Assembly: GCA_937982385.1 (NCBI GenBank)
Contig: CALJMC010000019.1
Location: 1 to 5,681, forward strand
Direction of reading: 5' to 3'
DNA from: an uncultured Rickettsiales bacterium
GTDB lineage: Bacteria; Pseudomonadota; Alphaproteobacteria; Rickettsiales; UBA998
DNA length: 5,681 nt
Shown in pieces: positions 4,844-5,681 of this stretch (position 1 is the stretch's first letter; every line of letters starts with the position of its first letter). Under the pieces are notes generated by a model. It worked only from the letters and a program-made list of their open reading frames with translations. It made no database searches and was not told where the DNA came from. Position numbers and translations under genes: made by a program.

Positions 4844-5681
4844 ATGGCACACACACCGCAATCATCCTCACCGACCTTAGAACAGCTGATGCAAAAGCGC
4901 GTCTCTCGGCGTGCATTTATTGGCTCTGGTGTGGCGCTGGCGGCTTCTACCACGCTCACAGGTTGTTTTGATTGGAAATCATGGTTTGGCGGGAGTGAGT
5001 CGGGCGGGCTAATTTTCAATGAAATTCCTAAAAATAGCGATGTCAATCATCGTATTTCTGATGGCTATAATATGCAGCGCGTGCTGAGCTGGGGCGATTC
5101 GTTGGTCGATAGCATTCAGCCATTTCAGCCTTCCACATTAACTGCAGAAGAGCAAACCAAGCGCTTCGGCTATAACAATGATTACATCGCCTATATGCCG
5201 CTCACTGAGGGTGAGGAGTCTTCTCAGCATGGTCTGCTCTGTGTTAATCATGAATATACCAACAGCTATTTGATGTTTGATGGGCTGACGGCGAAGAACC
5301 GTATTGAAAAAACAACGACCGAACAAGTGCGTATCGCGCAAGAATCGCTCGGTTGCTCTGTCGTTGAAGTGAAGCAGGATGCTGCGGGCGAGTGGCATGT
5401 GATTACGGATAGTCAGTATAATAGACGCATTACGGCGACCACACCGATAGATATTTCAGGCCCTGCTCGCGGGCATAAACGCATGCAAACTTCAGCCGAC
5501 CCAGAAGGTTTTGAGGTGTTGGGTACCTTCGCTAATTGCGCAGGTGGAACGACTCCTTGGGGTACGGTTTTAACGGCGGAGGAGAACTTCAATTATCATT
5601 TCCGTGGGTTGCATGCGCGTCATCCTGAAATTGAGAATTATACGCGCATGGGCATCCCTGAAGACCCGCAATATAATGCAT
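4844..5681 (+). CDS. phoX: PhoX-type (DUF839) alkaline phosphatase, Tat-exported, 3' truncated by window
   Basis: The first 279 codons of a PhoX-family phosphatase. The frame is open to the window end, and relatives are usually over 600 residues. PhoX enzymes are calcium/iron-dependent monoesterases that release phosphate from organic esters outside the cytoplasm. The N-terminus has a twin-arginine motif, SRRAFI (21-26), then a hydrophobic stretch ending in LTGC (38-41). This predicts Tat export folded with its metals and, from the lipobox at C41, lipid anchoring. Family motifs seen are LLCVNHEYT (131-139), ADPEGFEVLGTF (218-229), NCAGGTTPWGTVLTAEEN (231-248) and the following aromatic-rich YHF. 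The ATG at 4844 follows GAGG (4838-4841) by only 2 bases; the in-frame ATG at 4889, codon 16, would also keep the whole Tat signal, so the exact start is uncertain. It follows the slipin-like gene by 34 bp and lies near phoB, fitting phosphate-starvation control, although no Pho box is visible directly upstream. Confidence 0.88.
   Translation, partial: MAHTPQSSSPTLEQLMQKRVSRRAFIGSGVALAASTTLTGCFDWKSWFGGSESGGLIFNEIPKNSDVNHRISDGYNMQRVLSWGDSLVDSIQPFQPSTLTAEEQTKRFGYNNDYIAYMPLTEGEESSQHGLLCVNHEYTNSYLMFDGLTAKNRIEKTTTEQVRIAQESLGCSVVEVKQDAAGEWHVITDSQYNRRITATTPIDISGPARGHKRMQTSADPEGFEVLGTFANCAGGTTPWGTVLTAEENFNYHFRGLHARHPEIENYTRMGIPEDPQYNA

Noticed and set aside
4503..5046. Minus-strand open frames across the slipin and phoX genes
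   Set aside because: Both overlap well-supported plus-strand genes with clear family motifs and have no recognisable products.

Overview
The window looks like chromosomal DNA from a Gram-negative bacterium with moderate GC, most likely a proteobacterium and possibly an alphaproteobacterium. The reasons are a YciB/IspZ inner-membrane septation protein, a PhoB-type regulator, and a Tat-exported PhoX-type phosphatase. The lineage is an inference from gene content, because no rRNA or other decisive marker is present. Seven protein genes are seen. The first and last run off the window, and the last (phoX-like) has no stop codon inside it.

Layout. (1) Positions 2-1582 hold a two-gene plus-strand unit: the C-terminal part of a GT-B fold (GT4-type) glycosyltransferase, then 15 bp later a methyltransferase-fold protein whose SAM-binding motifs look eroded. 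Surface glycan or glycolipid synthesis is the likely theme. (2) Positions 1583-2388 hold a visibly AT-richer gene for an HExxH metallopeptidase-like protein. It has its own extended -10 promoter and an overlapping dyad, and looks like an acquired single-gene insertion. (3) Positions 2402-2935, minus strand, encode YciB. It converges on the peptidase gene with a 13-bp gap and diverges from phoB across an AT-rich 143-bp spacer. (4) Positions 3079-3801 encode a PhoB-family response regulator with no histidine kinase beside it. (5) Positions 3802-4056 are a 255-bp gene-free stretch with a good match to a sigma-54 (-24/-12) promoter, an 8-bp direct repeat around a palindrome, and a strong hairpin that resembles a tRNA T-arm. 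(6) Positions 4057-4809 encode an SPFH/band-7 (slipin-like) membrane protein. After 34 bp comes the start of a Tat-signal, lipobox-bearing PhoX/DUF839 phosphatase (4844 to the window end).

Working together: phoB and phoX point to phosphate scavenging, with PhoB as the regulator and PhoX as an exported alkaline phosphatase. The slipin-like gene sits directly upstream of phoX and may be co-transcribed with it. The sigma-54-like element, rather than a recognisable Pho box, is the best promoter candidate seen for that pair. No convincing Pho box, CRISPR array, insertion sequence or complete tRNA was found. I see no clearly new multi-gene system. The most unusual points are the sigma-54-like/hairpin spacer upstream of slipin-phoX, the degenerate methyltransferase, and the isolated AT-rich zincin.
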